Source of the DNA: Bog-756 sp963699345
Lineage (GTDB): Bacteria; Actinomycetota; Acidimicrobiia; Acidimicrobiales; RAAP-2
NCBI GenBank assembly: GCA_963699345.1
Contig: CAVOTL010000005.1
Span: forward strand, 806,001-870,000
Direction: 5' to 3'
DNA length: 64,000 bases
The translations under genes were made by a program, and so were the position numbers. The notes beneath the pieces were generated by a model, which was given only the letters and a program-made list of their open reading frames with translations, was not told the origin of the DNA and made no database searches. How positions within the stretch are numbered: position 1 is the first letter of the stretch; each line of letters opens with the position of its first letter. Below are positions 44,839 through 54,545 of the stretch, in pieces.

Positions 44839-45333
44839 ATGACGCCAGAGGATCTCGTCGAGCTGGAACTGATCAAGCGGCTCAAGTACCGCTACCTGCG
44901 CAGCATCGACCAGAAGCTGTGGGACGAGCTCGAGTCCTGCTTCGTCCCCGAGGCGACGGCGCGCTACGGCGGTGGCCTCTACGAGTTCTCGAACCGGGAC
45001 GACATCATGACCTTCTGCCGCGACTCCATGGGCGCCACCACCTTCCTGTCGAGCCACCGCTGCCACCACCCCGAGATCGACCTGGTCGGGGCCGACCAGG
45101 CGACCGGTACGTGGGCCCTCGAGGACACGGTCATCCTCACGGACTTCGGGCTGACCATCCAGGGGGCGGCGTTCTACGAGGACCGCTACGTGAAGCGCGA
45201 CGGCGACTGGAAGATCCTCCACACCGGCTACAAGCGCTCCTTCGAGGAACTGATCCCGCGGGCGTCGATCGCCGGCATCAAGCTGACCGCCGAATGGTGG
45301 GCCACCGACGGTCGGTCGACCCTGGGGGCCTGA
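44839..45333 (+). CDS. SnoaL-like / NTF2-fold protein
   Basis: A 164-residue protein of the nuclear transport factor 2 (SnoaL-4) type: LELIKRLKYRYLRSIDQKLWDEL, then CFVPEATARYGGG, TGTWALEDTVILTDFG and AFYEDRYVKRDGDWKILHTG. These cone-shaped folds occur in isomerases, dehydratases and hydrolases. AGGAG lies 6 nt before ATG 44839. It is the third gene after the SDR and DapB-like dehydrogenase, so a dehydration or isomerisation step in the same pathway is plausible. No catalytic residue can be named with confidence. Confidence 0.87.
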   Translation: MTPEDLVELELIKRLKYRYLRSIDQKLWDELESCFVPEATARYGGGLYEFSNRDDIMTFCRDSMGATTFLSSHRCHHPEIDLVGADQATGTWALEDTVILTDFGLTIQGAAFYEDRYVKRDGDWKILHTGYKRSFEELIPRASIAGIKLTAEWWATDGRSTLGA

Positions 45334-45360
45334 GCCGAGGGCCGTCGTGGCGCCCGTCGG

Positions 45361-45420
45361 CGCCCGTCGGGACAGGGTGGCGCCCGACGGCGCCCGTCAG
45401 GACAGGGTGCCGCCGTCGAC
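45361..45420. repeat. 30-bp imperfect tandem repeat
   Basis: Two adjacent 30-bp units (45361-45390 and 45391-45420) share CGCCCGTC.GGACAGGGTG and differ at a few bases. The second unit contains the stop codon and last codons of the minus-strand SDR; the first is a duplicate just downstream of it. Confidence 0.6.
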
Positions 45421-46152
45421 CCGCACGTCGGCCCCGTTCATGTGGGAGGCCTCGTCGGAGGCCACGAAGGCGATGGTGGCGGCGATCCCCTCCGGTGTGC
45501 CGAAAGCGCCGAGCGGCATCACCCGGTTGATCAGTTTGGCGTTGGCCCCCTCGGGCACCTCGAAAGCCGCGGTGATGGGCGTGTCCACCGCTCCCGGGCT
45601 CACGCTGTTGCAACGCAGGCCGGCCCGGGCGTACTCGATGGCCAGCTCGCGGGTCAGGGCGAGTACGCCCCCCTTGGAGGCCGAGTAGGCCAGTGCCCAG
45701 GGCTGGCCGGCGTGGGCCGCCGTGGAGGCGATGTTCACGATGTTGCCCTTCGAGGCCAGCAGGTGGGGCAGTGACTCGCGGCACATCAGGAAGGTGCCGG
45801 TCAGATTGATGGTGATCAGCCGGTTCCACTCCTCGAGGGTGACCTCGTGGGAGTGACCGAACGAGAGCACCCCGGCCACGTTGACGACCACGTCCAGCGA
45901 GCCCAGGGTGTCCACGGCACCCGCCACGATGGCCTTGACCCCCGGCTCGGTGGAGACGTCGCCGGGCCGGGCCGTGATCGACCCGGTGAGTCCGGCGGCC
46001 TCGGCGGCCACGTCCTCCAACGCCTGGGCGTTGACGTCGACGGCCACCACCGCGGCACCCTCGTCCGCCAGGCGCAGTGCGGTCGCCCGCCCGATTCCCG
46101 AGGCGCCTCCCGTCACCAGTGCGTGCTTACCGTCGAATCGCTCCAGAGCCAT
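45397..46152 (-). CDS. Short-chain dehydrogenase/reductase (SDR)
   Basis: A 251-residue classical SDR: cofactor motif VTGGASGIGRATALRL, AVDVNAQAL after the second strand suggesting NAD(H), NVAGVLS, Ser in VNIASTAAHAG and the YSASKGG catalytic Tyr-Lys. C-terminal MNGADVRVDGGTLS is typical of the family. TACAGT sits exactly 6 nt before ATG 46152 and no ribosome-binding site is visible, so it is probably leaderless. It is convergent with the SnoaL-like gene and divergent from the alpha/beta hydrolase gene. Substrate unknown. Confidence 0.9.
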   Translation of the reverse strand: MALERFDGKHALVTGGASGIGRATALRLADEGAAVVAVDVNAQALEDVAAEAAGLTGSITARPGDVSTEPGVKAIVAGAVDTLGSLDVVVNVAGVLSFGHSHEVTLEEWNRLITINLTGTFLMCRESLPHLLASKGNIVNIASTAAHAGQPWALAYSASKGGVLALTRELAIEYARAGLRCNSVSPGAVDTPITAAFEVPEGANAKLINRVMPLGAFGTPEGIAATIAFVASDEASHMNGADVRVDGGTLS

Positions 46153-46264
46153 GGCGGCACTGTAGGGCGGATCCCCCGCCCGGGTGGCGAGCGAGAGGCC
46201 CGGATCCGGCTACGCGTGCAAGGCTGGTCCACCGTCCGGATCCCCCGCCCACTCCCGAGGTCCC

Positions 46265-47062
46265 ATGCCCATCGCACACGTCAACGGCGTCGACCTGGCC
46301 TACGAGGTCTCCGGCTCGGGCCCCTGCCTGCTGTTCGTCAACGGCTCGGGCGCCACCCTCGACAGCGCGGCACCCCTCCTGACGCGGTTCGGGTCCGGGT
46401 TCACCCTGCTGGCCTTCGACGCCCGCGGCCTCGGGGCGAGCGGCCCGGCCCCGGGTCCCTACGACATGGCCGCCTGCGCGGCCGATGCCCTCGGACTGCT
46501 CGACACGGTGGGGTGGGACACCGCCCGGGTCGTCGGGATGAGTTTCGGTGGCATGGTGGCCCTCGAGCTGGCCGTGACCGCGCCGGCCCGCGTCGAGCGC
46601 CTGGCCCTGCTCTGCACCTCGGCCGGCGGTGCCGGCGGTTCCTCGTACCCGCTCCACGAGCTGTCGGACCTCGATCCCGAGGCCCGGGCCGAGGTGCGCC
46701 GACACCTCCTCGACGACCGGTTCGACGAGGCGTGGCTGGAGGCCCACCCCGCCGACCGGGCCCTGGTCGGGATGATGGACTTCCCCGAGGTCACCGACCC
46801 GGAGGTCGTCGCCGGGCAGCGGGCCCAACTCGAGGCCCGGCGGGGCCACGACGTCTGGGACCGGCTCGGGGCCATCGCCTGTCCCACCCTGGTGGCCGCC
46901 GGCCGGTTCGACCCCATCGCGCCACTCGTCAACAGCGAGGCCATCGCCTCGCGGATCGCCGGGGCGGAGTTGCGCGCCTACGACGGCGGCCACGCCTTCT
47001 TCGTCCAGGACCCCACCGCGCTCCCCGACCTCCGGGCGTTCCTCACCGCTCCCGGCCCATGA
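46265..47062 (+). CDS. Alpha/beta-fold hydrolase
   Basis: A 265-residue hydrolase. The N-terminus AHVNGVDLAYEVSGSGP is typical of the family; the nucleophile elbow is GMSFGGM, the acid is Asp in AAGRFDPI and the His is in DGGHAFF. The oxyanion region is LFVNGSGAT, an unusual replacement for the common HGxxG. GAGGT precedes ATG 46265. It overlaps the next gene by ATGA and therefore acts with a beta-lactamase-fold serine hydrolase. Substrate unknown; ester or lactone cleavage is likely. Confidence 0.88.
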   Translation: MPIAHVNGVDLAYEVSGSGPCLLFVNGSGATLDSAAPLLTRFGSGFTLLAFDARGLGASGPAPGPYDMAACAADALGLLDTVGWDTARVVGMSFGGMVALELAVTAPARVERLALLCTSAGGAGGSSYPLHELSDLDPEARAEVRRHLLDDRFDEAWLEAHPADRALVGMMDFPEVTDPEVVAGQRAQLEARRGHDVWDRLGAIACPTLVAAGRFDPIAPLVNSEAIASRIAGAELRAYDGGHAFFVQDPTALPDLRAFLTAPGP

Positions 47063-48225
47063 CCGGGGCGGTCCGGGACGGGCGACGTCCGGCCGACGTA
47101 CCGGTCTCGGGCCGGTGCCTCGACCGGTTCGCCGCCGTCCGCGACGCCTTCGTCGCCAACTTCGTCGAGCGGGGCGAGGTCGGGGCCGGGGTCGCCGTGT
47201 TCGTCGACGGCGACCCGGTGGTCGATCTCGTCGGCGGGTGGGCCGACGCGGCCCGCTCCCGGCCCTGGCAGGCGGACACCCTCGTCGACGTCTACTCGGT
47301 GGGCAAGGCCTTCGTGGCCCTGCTGCTCCTGCAGTCGGTCGATGACGGACAGGTGGCGCTCGACGACCCGCTCGCCACCGTGTGGCCCGAGTTCGCCGCC
47401 GAGGGCAAGGGTGGCGCCACCCTGCGCCACGCCCTCTGCCACCGGGCGGCCGTCCCGGCCATCCGCCGGCCCCTGGTCGACGCCGATCTCGGTGACTGGT
47501 CGGCCATGACCGACGCCCTGGCCTCGACCGCCCCGTGGTGGGAGCCCGGCACCCGGCACGCCTACCACACCAACACCTACGGGCACCTGATCGGCGAGCC
47601 GGTGCACCGACTCACCGGCGACCTGCCCGGAACGCGGCTGCGCGCCCTGGCCGCCGAACTCGGGGCCGACGTCTGGTGCGGTCTCCCCGACGACCAGCAC
47701 CACCGCTGTGCCGACGTCATCTGGGCGCTCGGCCACACCGGGATCCCGCTCGACGTCGGGGCGCTGGCCGGCGACGACCTCATGGTCGCCCTCAGCTACT
47801 TCAACCCTCCGGGGTACTCGTCGGTCGGCGTGGTGAACACGCCGGCGTGGCGGTCCGCCCAGGTCCCCTCCACCAACACCCACGCCACCGCCGCCGGCGT
47901 GGCCCGGATCTACCGGGCCCTGCTCGAGACCGACCATCTCCTCTCGGCGTCCCTGCTCGCCGAGGCGACCGCACCCCAGTCGGTGGGCTACTGCCCCGTG
48001 CTCGGCGAGCCGGTCACCTTCGGGCTCGGATTCAAGCCGACCACCGTCCGGCGTCCCTTCGGCCCGAATCCCTCGGCGTTCGGCCACTTCGGCACCGGTG
48101 GGGCGGTCGGATTCGCGGATCCCGATGCCGGGGTGGCCTTCGGGTACGTGATGAACCACGTCATCCCCCGCTGGCAGAGCAGCCGCAACCGGTCCCTCAT
48201 CGACGCCGTGTACGCCTGCCTGTAG
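47059..48225 (+). CDS. Serine hydrolase, beta-lactamase (class C-like) fold
   Basis: A 388-residue protein of the serine beta-lactamase-like/EstB family. The S-x-x-K motif is SVGK with nucleophile Ser80 and Lys83, the Tyr motif is YHTNTYG, and the late HFGTGG replaces KTG. There is no signal peptide, so it is cytoplasmic and more likely an esterase or lactonase than a beta-lactamase. It starts by ATGA overlap with the alpha/beta hydrolase gene, so the two hydrolases probably work in one pathway. Confidence 0.88.
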   Translation: MTGAVRDGRRPADVPVSGRCLDRFAAVRDAFVANFVERGEVGAGVAVFVDGDPVVDLVGGWADAARSRPWQADTLVDVYSVGKAFVALLLLQSVDDGQVALDDPLATVWPEFAAEGKGGATLRHALCHRAAVPAIRRPLVDADLGDWSAMTDALASTAPWWEPGTRHAYHTNTYGHLIGEPVHRLTGDLPGTRLRALAAELGADVWCGLPDDQHHRCADVIWALGHTGIPLDVGALAGDDLMVALSYFNPPGYSSVGVVNTPAWRSAQVPSTNTHATAAGVARIYRALLETDHLLSASLLAEATAPQSVGYCPVLGEPVTFGLGFKPTTVRRPFGPNPSAFGHFGTGGAVGFADPDAGVAFGYVMNHVIPRWQSSRNRSLIDAVYACL

Positions 48226-48250
48226 CGGTCGCCGGTGCGCCCGGAGGCGA

Positions 48251-49531
48251 TCAGCGCTCGACCGCGAGCTCCTCGGCCACGCGGGGACTGCGTCGGCGCA
48301 GAACGAGCACACCGGCGCTGGTGCCGACGATCAGGCCGAGCGAGAGCGACCCGGCCACCCGCGCGAAGGTGGCCAGGTCGTGGAAGCTCTCGATGAGGTG
48401 ACCGCCGGCCAGCGTGGTGAGCCCCCGCAGGGCCATGGAGCCCACGGTGAGCACGAACACCCCTCCCAGGATGATCACCAGGTTGGGCGGGCGCCTCGGG
48501 CTCTCGCCCAGCAGGACGCCCACCAGCGACAGGACCACCGCGGCCATGAAGGTCCCGGCGGCGTCCCCGGCGGACCGCACCACGCCGAGCTGCACCCCCC
48601 AGGCGATGTAGACGCCCAGCAGGAGCCAGCCGACGTCCCGGCGCCGGGCGCAGAAGGTGAGCGCCATCCCCGCCGTGAAGGGGATCCACGCCAGGGCGGT
48701 CACGATCCAGGGGATGTTGTCGACGGTGGTCGTTGAGATCAACGACGCCGTCCCCGCCCCGGTGAGCTGGGCGGCGATGATGACACCGGCCGCCAGCTGG
48801 AAGAGGATGAAGGCCGACTGGACCAGGCGGATGGTGCCGACGGTGAACTGACCGACCGAGATCTCCGCGGCGGCCGCACACAGGAAGTCCCCCGGGATCA
48901 TCACGAACAGGGCCGGCACCATGACCAGTACGGGGCCACCGTGGGCGTGCGCCTCGTGGAGCAGGCCGAAGCCCACGACGCCGACGGCGGTGGCGGCGAC
49001 CAGGGGCAGGATCGTCCGCAGGACCTCGAGCCGCTCGCCGACCAGGTAGACGACGGCCATGACGGCGCCGAGGATGACGGAGCCGCCGACCTGGCGCCAG
49101 TTCGCCTGCATGCTCGGAGCGAACCCCGCCGCGAAGAGGATCACCCCGATGAACCGGGCCCAGACGGGGTAGGGGGGACGCGACCGCTCCAGCCGCTCGA
49201 GGGCGTCACCGGCCGCACCGGCGGTCAGCACCCCCGAGGTGATGCGGGTGACCAGCTCCTTGAACTCCGACATCTGGTCGAGCCGTTCGAGGGTCGGCTG
49301 GGCGTGGATCACGCCGGTGCGCTGGCGCCCGTCGGCGTGGGTGACCACGAAGCTCATCCCCTCCATGGTGATGAACGACTCGACCCGCACGCCGTAGGCG
49401 GCCCCGATACCTCGCAGGGTGGCGTCGAGGTCGAAGGTGCCCTCCGAGCTGTTGCGGAGGAGGAACCGGCCGGCCGTGCGCACCAGGCGGTCGACCTCCG
49501 TCTGCGCCGGGTCGGCCGGGTGGTCGTCCAC
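48251..49531 (-). CDS. Threonine/serine exporter family protein (ThrE-like)
   Basis: A 426-residue membrane protein with about 10 helices after a 130-residue cytoplasmic N-terminal domain. That domain shows the ThrE pattern, with FLLRNSSEGTFDLDATLRGI, GVRVESFITMEG and QMSEFKELVTRITSG; the membrane part includes VMVPALFVMIPGDFLCAAAAE. Such proteins export threonine and serine. GTG 49531 lies exactly 6 nt after a TAGGGT box and is preferred to ATG 49534, which is only 3 nt from it. The gene is convergent with the serine hydrolase gene. Confidence 0.88.
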   Translation of the reverse strand: MDDHPADPAQTEVDRLVRTAGRFLLRNSSEGTFDLDATLRGIGAAYGVRVESFITMEGMSFVVTHADGRQRTGVIHAQPTLERLDQMSEFKELVTRITSGVLTAGAAGDALERLERSRPPYPVWARFIGVILFAAGFAPSMQANWRQVGGSVILGAVMAVVYLVGERLEVLRTILPLVAATAVGVVGFGLLHEAHAHGGPVLVMVPALFVMIPGDFLCAAAAEISVGQFTVGTIRLVQSAFILFQLAAGVIIAAQLTGAGTASLISTTTVDNIPWIVTALAWIPFTAGMALTFCARRRDVGWLLLGVYIAWGVQLGVVRSAGDAAGTFMAAVVLSLVGVLLGESPRRPPNLVIILGGVFVLTVGSMALRGLTTLAGGHLIESFHDLATFARVAGSLSLGLIVGTSAGVLVLRRRSPRVAEELAVER

Positions 49532-49631
49532 CATCGCACCCTACCGATCCGGCTGGCCGAGATGGTGGTTCGCGCCGGGCTCCCGGTGACATACCGGTCT
49601 GGCAGTGTGTCGTCGTGCACGGGAAGGGACC

Positions 49632-50795
49632 ATGAGGATCATCCACACCAGCGACTGGCACCTCGGACGCCGTTTCGAGCGGGAGTCGCTCGAGGACGAC
49701 CAGCGGGCGTTCCTCGGTTGGCTGACCACGCTCGTCGAGGAGCGGCAGGTCGACCTGGTCGTCGTGGCGGGCGACGTCTACGACCGGTCCCTGCCGGCGG
49801 AGGATGCCGTCACCCTGCTCGACCGGGGCCTGGACGGGCTGCGGGCCGCCGGAGCGGAGGTCGTGCTCATCCCCGGCAACCACGACAGCGCCCGCCGGCT
49901 CGGATTCGGCGCCGGCCGCCAGGCGCTCGGTGGGGTCCACGTCTTCGCCGACGACCGCCACCCGCCGGTCCCCCACGTCTTCGCCGCCGGCGACGAGCGG
50001 GTGGCACTCGTGGCCGTCCCCTTCCTCGATCCCCACGTCGCCCCCGGGGCGACGTCCGACGACACCGCCCTCCGACCGGCCACCCACCAGAGCGTGCTGG
50101 CCGCCGCCCTCGATGCGGGGCGCGAGGGGCTGGGTGCCCTGGACCGCATACCGTCGATCGCCGTCGTCCACGCCTTCGTGTCGGGGGCGGGCCTGTCCGA
50201 CTCCGAGCGAACGCTCGCCATCGGGGGGGCGGACCAGGTCGACCCCGCCGTCCTGGACGGATTCGACTACGTGGCCCTCGGCCACCTGCACCGGCCCCAG
50301 CGGATCGGCGGTTCCGAGGCCGTCGCCTATTCGGGATCGCCGCTGCCCTACTCCTTCAGTGAGGCCCACCCGAAGTCGGTCCGCCTCCTCGAAGTCGACG
50401 GGGGTCGCCTGGCCGGGGTCACGACCGTGCCCGTGCCCGTGGGCCGGAAGGTCGTGACCCTGACGGGGCCGCTCGAGGGACTGCTCACCGACCCGGCCCA
50501 CGAGCGGTACACCGACCACTGGGTGGCGGCGCGGCTCACCGATGACACCGTGCAGACCCAACCCATGGAGCGCCTCCGGGCCCGGTTCCCCCACGCCGCC
50601 AGCCTCCGGTACGACGACCCCCGCACGGGGGCGCTGGCCGACGTCGGGTCGGCGGGACCGCCCCTCGAGGAACGATCGGAGGAGGAGGTGGTCCTGGAGT
50701 TCCTGGAGGAGATCCGCGACCGGCCGCCCTCGGAGTCCGAGCGCCGCCTCGTGCTCGAGGCCGTCGGAGCGGCGCATCGCCGCGAGCACCCATGA
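49632..50795 (+). CDS. sbcD: Exonuclease SbcD, nuclease subunit of SbcCD
   Basis: SbcD is the Mre11-like nuclease that cuts hairpins and DNA ends with SbcC. The 387-residue protein has the metallophosphoesterase motifs HTSDWHLGRRF, VVAGDVYDRS, LIPGNHDSARR and ALGHLHRPQ, so the two-metal site is complete. ATG 49632 follows GGAAGGG. The stop overlaps the sbcC start by ATGA. It is the first gene of a three-gene coupled operon. Confidence 0.94.
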   Translation: MRIIHTSDWHLGRRFERESLEDDQRAFLGWLTTLVEERQVDLVVVAGDVYDRSLPAEDAVTLLDRGLDGLRAAGAEVVLIPGNHDSARRLGFGAGRQALGGVHVFADDRHPPVPHVFAAGDERVALVAVPFLDPHVAPGATSDDTALRPATHQSVLAAALDAGREGLGALDRIPSIAVVHAFVSGAGLSDSERTLAIGGADQVDPAVLDGFDYVALGHLHRPQRIGGSEAVAYSGSPLPYSFSEAHPKSVRLLEVDGGRLAGVTTVPVPVGRKVVTLTGPLEGLLTDPAHERYTDHWVAARLTDDTVQTQPMERLRARFPHAASLRYDDPRTGALADVGSAGPPLEERSEEEVVLEFLEEIRDRPPSESERRLVLEAVGAAHRREHP

Positions 50796-53700
50796 GGCCC
50801 GTCTCCCTCCGCCTCCAGGCGTTCGGCTCCTATGCCGGCGCGTTCGCCATCGACTTCGCCCGGCTCGGGCACCACGGCGTCTTCTCGATCACCGGGCCGA
50901 CCGGGGCGGGCAAGTCGACCATCTTCGACGCCATCGTCTACGCCCTCTACGACGACCTGCCCGGCTTCCGCGTCAACAGCCACATCCGCAGCCAGTTCGC
51001 CGACGCCGGGACGCGGACCGAGGTCACCCTGGAGTTCGAGGCGGAGGGGCGCCACTGGGTCCTGACCCGGTCACCGGCCCAGACCCGGCGCAGCGGGCGT
51101 TCGTCCACCGGCCTGGTCGAGGACCCGTCCAAGGTCGTCCTCACCGGATCCGGCGCCGACGGGCGCGCCCTCGACGAAGAAGCGCGAGGTGACGGAGCGG
51201 ATCGCCGAACTGGTCGGTCTGGACAAGGCGCAGTTCGAACAGGTCGTGCTCATCCCCCAGGGAAGGTTCGAAGAGGTCCTGAAGGCCGGGACCCAGGAGC
51301 GGGCGGACCTGTTGGCCAAGCTGTTCCCGGTGGACGTCTACCTGCGGACCACCGAGGCGCTCCGCCAGCTCGCCACCGATCGCCGGGAGGCCTACGAGCG
51401 GCTGGCCCGGGGTCGGGAGGCCACCGAGGACCGCATCCGGGGGGACGTGGCGGCCTTCCGGGCCGCCGCCCGCGACATCGCCGACGACGGCCCGTCCGCG
51501 GACGGGGAGGGCCCCGGCGAGGGCGAGTCGATCGACGTCGGGGGGCTCCCGGCCCTGCGCGCCGAGATGGTGGCCGTCCTCGCCGCCGTCACCGCCGCCC
51601 GCGACGAGGCGGACGCGGCCTGCCGCGAGGCCTGGGACCGGCTGGCCGGGGTCAGGACGGCCGTCGACCGGTGGCGACGCTGGCGGGCCGATGTCGCCGA
51701 GGCCGCCGGCCACGCCGCCCAACAGGCCGCCGACGAGGAGGAGGCCCGGCAGCTGGCCCGGGCCGAGACGGTGGCCACGCTGTCCCGGGCCCTCGGCGCC
51801 TGGCGGGGTGCCACCGACCAGCTCGCGGCGTTGGACGTCGAGCGCCGCCGCCTCCTCGCCACCGTCGATGCCGCCTGGGTCGAAGGGTACGGGCGCGACT
51901 CGCTCGACGGACCCACCTCCGCCCACCGGCTCGCCTCGCAATTGAGCGCCGAGGCCGCCGCCCTCGAACGGGCCGACGAGGTGTTCGTCGCCCTCGATCG
52001 CACGTCCCGGGAGCTCCAGGTGGACGAGCGGCGGTTGGCCGATGACACCGCCACCCTCGCCTCCCGGGTCGAGGAACTCGGCCGGACAGCCGCGGAGGCC
52101 ACGGCCATGGAGTCCGGGCTGGCGAAGGACACCGCCCGGGTGGCGACCCGACCGGCGGTCGAGGCCCGGGTCGACCAGCTCACCGGAGCGGCCGCCGCGG
52201 TGGAGGCCCGGTCCCGGGCCGTACGACATCTGACCGACCTGGAGGCCCGGCTCGACCTCGCCGCCGCCCGGCTGGCCGTCGGTGAGAAGCAGGCTGCCGG
52301 GCTCCGCGTCGCCTGGACGTCGGGGCTGGCCGGACGGTTGGCCACGCACCTGGTCGACGGTCAGCCGTGCCCGACCTGCGGCGCCACCGACCACCCCGGC
52401 CCGGCCCGACCGGCCGGCGACGCGCCCGGCGACGACGAGCTCGAGGAAGCCGAGCGGACGGCCCGGACGCTGGGCGGTGAGCACCGCGACCTCGAGATGG
52501 AGGTGGCCCTGGCACGGGGGGCCCTGGGCAGCCTCCCCGAGGTACCTGACGCCACCGAGATCGCCGAGCGCCTGGCCGCCGCCCGCCGGGAGTTGGAGGT
52601 CCTCGACGCAGCGGCCGCCGATCGGGCGGTACGGGCGGCCGGGTTGGAGCGCCTGCGGGCGACCGCGGCGTCCCTGGCCTCCGAGATCGAGCAGGCTCGC
52701 TCCCTCCTCGACGGACGGGCGGGTGGACTGGCCGAACGCCGGGCCCGGTGGGAGGCGGACCGGGCGGCGTTCGTCGAGGAGCACGGCGACCTGGTGTCCA
52801 CCGCCGAAGCCGCCCGCGCCCGTCGGTCACTGGCCGATGCCGTGACCACCCTCGCCACCAACCTGGAGTCCACCGCCGCCGCCACGGCCACCCGCTTCCA
52901 GCAGCTGGGGGTGCTCGCCGACGCCATGGCCGAGTTCGGCGTCGACGACCCGACCCACCTCGAACACTGGTCCCGCGCCCCCGACGAGGTCGTGGCGGCC
53001 CGGGCCGCGCTCGCCGGACGGGCGGAGCGCCGGCGGGACGTGACCGGTCGCATCGCCGCCTACGTGGCCGACGGTGGCCCGGAGGAGGAGCCCGACGTGA
53101 CGACCGCCCTGCTGGCCGAGCGGAGTGCGGCGGACGCCCACCACTCGCTGGTGGGACGCGTGGCCACGTTGGAAGGCCGGCTGGCGTCGATCGACGCGGC
53201 CGTCGCCGAGTTGGCCGGTGGGTCGGAGGCGATCGTCGCCGCCCTGGTCGCCAAGGAGGAGGCCGACACGCTGGCCGGCCTGTGCGCCGGGCTCGGCACG
53301 GGGCCCGACGCCACCCGGCTCTCGCTCAAGAACTGGGTGCTCGCCTACTACCTGCGCCAGGTCCTGGCCCAGGCGAACCACCGCCTCCACACCATGACCA
53401 ACGGTCGCTACGCCCTGGACCTCAGCGCCGAGCACACCGACGGACGCCGGCCCTGGGGGCTCGACATCTCCGTCCTCGACGCCGAGACGGGCCAGTCCCG
53501 GCCGGCCACCACCCTGTCGGGTGGCGAGACCTTCATGGCCGCCCTGGCCCTGGCGCTCGGATTGGCCGACGTCGTCGCGGCCGGATCCAACTACTCCATC
53601 GGTGCCCTCTTCGTCGACGAGGGGTTCGGCTCCCTCGACGGCGACTCGCTGGACACCGTCATCGACGTGCTGCGGTCACTGCAGGACGGCGGCCGGATGG

Positions 53701-53810
53701 TCGGCGTCATCAGCCATGTCCAGGAGTTGAAGGACGCCCTGCCGAACGGCATCACGATCGCCTCGACCACGAAGGGGTCGGTGGCGACGATCCACTACCC
53801 CGACCGGTGA
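50792..53810 (+). CDS. sbcC: Exonuclease SbcC, ATPase subunit of SbcCD, one frameshift
   Basis: SbcC is the Rad50-like ATPase that bridges DNA ends. The N-terminal 128 residues carry GPTGAGKSTIFDAIVYAL (Walker A); after GRALD the homology moves to the next frame and continues as KKREVTERIAELVGL, consistent with one extra base near 51176. Two long coiled coils flank the zinc hook CPTC at about 526-529, and near the C-terminus the signature TLSGGETFMAALAL and LFVDEGFGSLD (Walker B) are intact. The corrected length is 1005 residues, normal for SbcC. Its stop overlaps the next gene by GTGA. Confidence 0.92.
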
Positions 53811-54526
53811 AGCGACGGTCCGCGCCCCGCCCGGCGATGGTCGCCGGGGTCGCGCTGGGGATCGTCGCCAGCGCCTGCGGAGGGATTCCGGGGGCCACGG
53901 CGCCCGTGCCCCCGCGGTCCGTCGCCGCGTCCACCCGTCCGATGACCACCCGTCCGACGTCCTCCCCGACCACCCGGCCGTCGGGGCCACCGTTCCCGAT
54001 GGGGACGGGGGCGCCGGCCGGGGTCGTCGAAGCGGGGCCGGGGGCCCGTGCCGTCTACCCGGTCGAGCCCCAACCCGCGCCGGGCACCTGTCACTACTCG
54101 TGGGTGGGCCCCGACCCGCTCCCCGATCCGAGGTGCACCCCCGGCGCCGTCGACCCCCACGTCACGGCCTCCGACATCGCCGTCACCATCTGCCGGCCGG
54201 GCTGGACCGCCACGGTCCGACCTCCCGAAGCGGTGACGGCACCCGAGAAGGTGGGATCGGCCGCCGCCTACGACTACACCGGGCCGTTCGCCACCGCCGA
54301 GTACGACCACCTGGTCCCGCTCGAACTCGGCGGGGACCCCGACGACCCGGCCAATCTGTGGGTGGAGCCGAACGACGACCCCCGTGCCACCTCGACCCGC
54401 AACGCCAAGGACGGGCTCGAGGGGACACTGCGGCGGCTCGTCTGCGCCGGGCGCCTGCCCCTGGCCACGGCCCAGGAGGCCATCGCCTCGGACTGGGTCG
54501 CCGCGGCCGCCCGCTACGGGTCCTGA
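53807..54526 (+). CDS. HNH-type nuclease-like lipoprotein
   Basis: A 239-residue protein with a lipoprotein signal (GIVASAC, Cys24) and a Ser/Thr/Pro linker, then a C-terminal His-Me finger/HNH-like domain: TAEYDHLVPLELGGDPDD, then PANLWVEPN and NAKDGLEGTLRRLVCAGRLP. The D-H...N...K pattern matches a family of extracellular HNH proteins seen in both actinobacteria and proteobacteria. GTG 53807 overlaps the sbcC stop (GTGA). A surface-anchored nuclease coupled to intracellular SbcCD is surprising; it may simply use the same promoter. Nuclease activity is not proven. Confidence 0.82.
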   Translation: MKRRSAPRPAMVAGVALGIVASACGGIPGATAPVPPRSVAASTRPMTTRPTSSPTTRPSGPPFPMGTGAPAGVVEAGPGARAVYPVEPQPAPGTCHYSWVGPDPLPDPRCTPGAVDPHVTASDIAVTICRPGWTATVRPPEAVTAPEKVGSAAAYDYTGPFATAEYDHLVPLELGGDPDDPANLWVEPNDDPRATSTRNAKDGLEGTLRRLVCAGRLPLATAQEAIASDWVAAAARYGS

Positions 54527-54545
54527 ACCGGGTGGCCGGCCGGCC

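Noticed and set aside
50792..52045. 417-residue frame continuing past the sbcC frameshift
   Set aside because: After about residue 128 the translation turns into Arg/Gly-rich noise, while true SbcC homology continues in the next frame.
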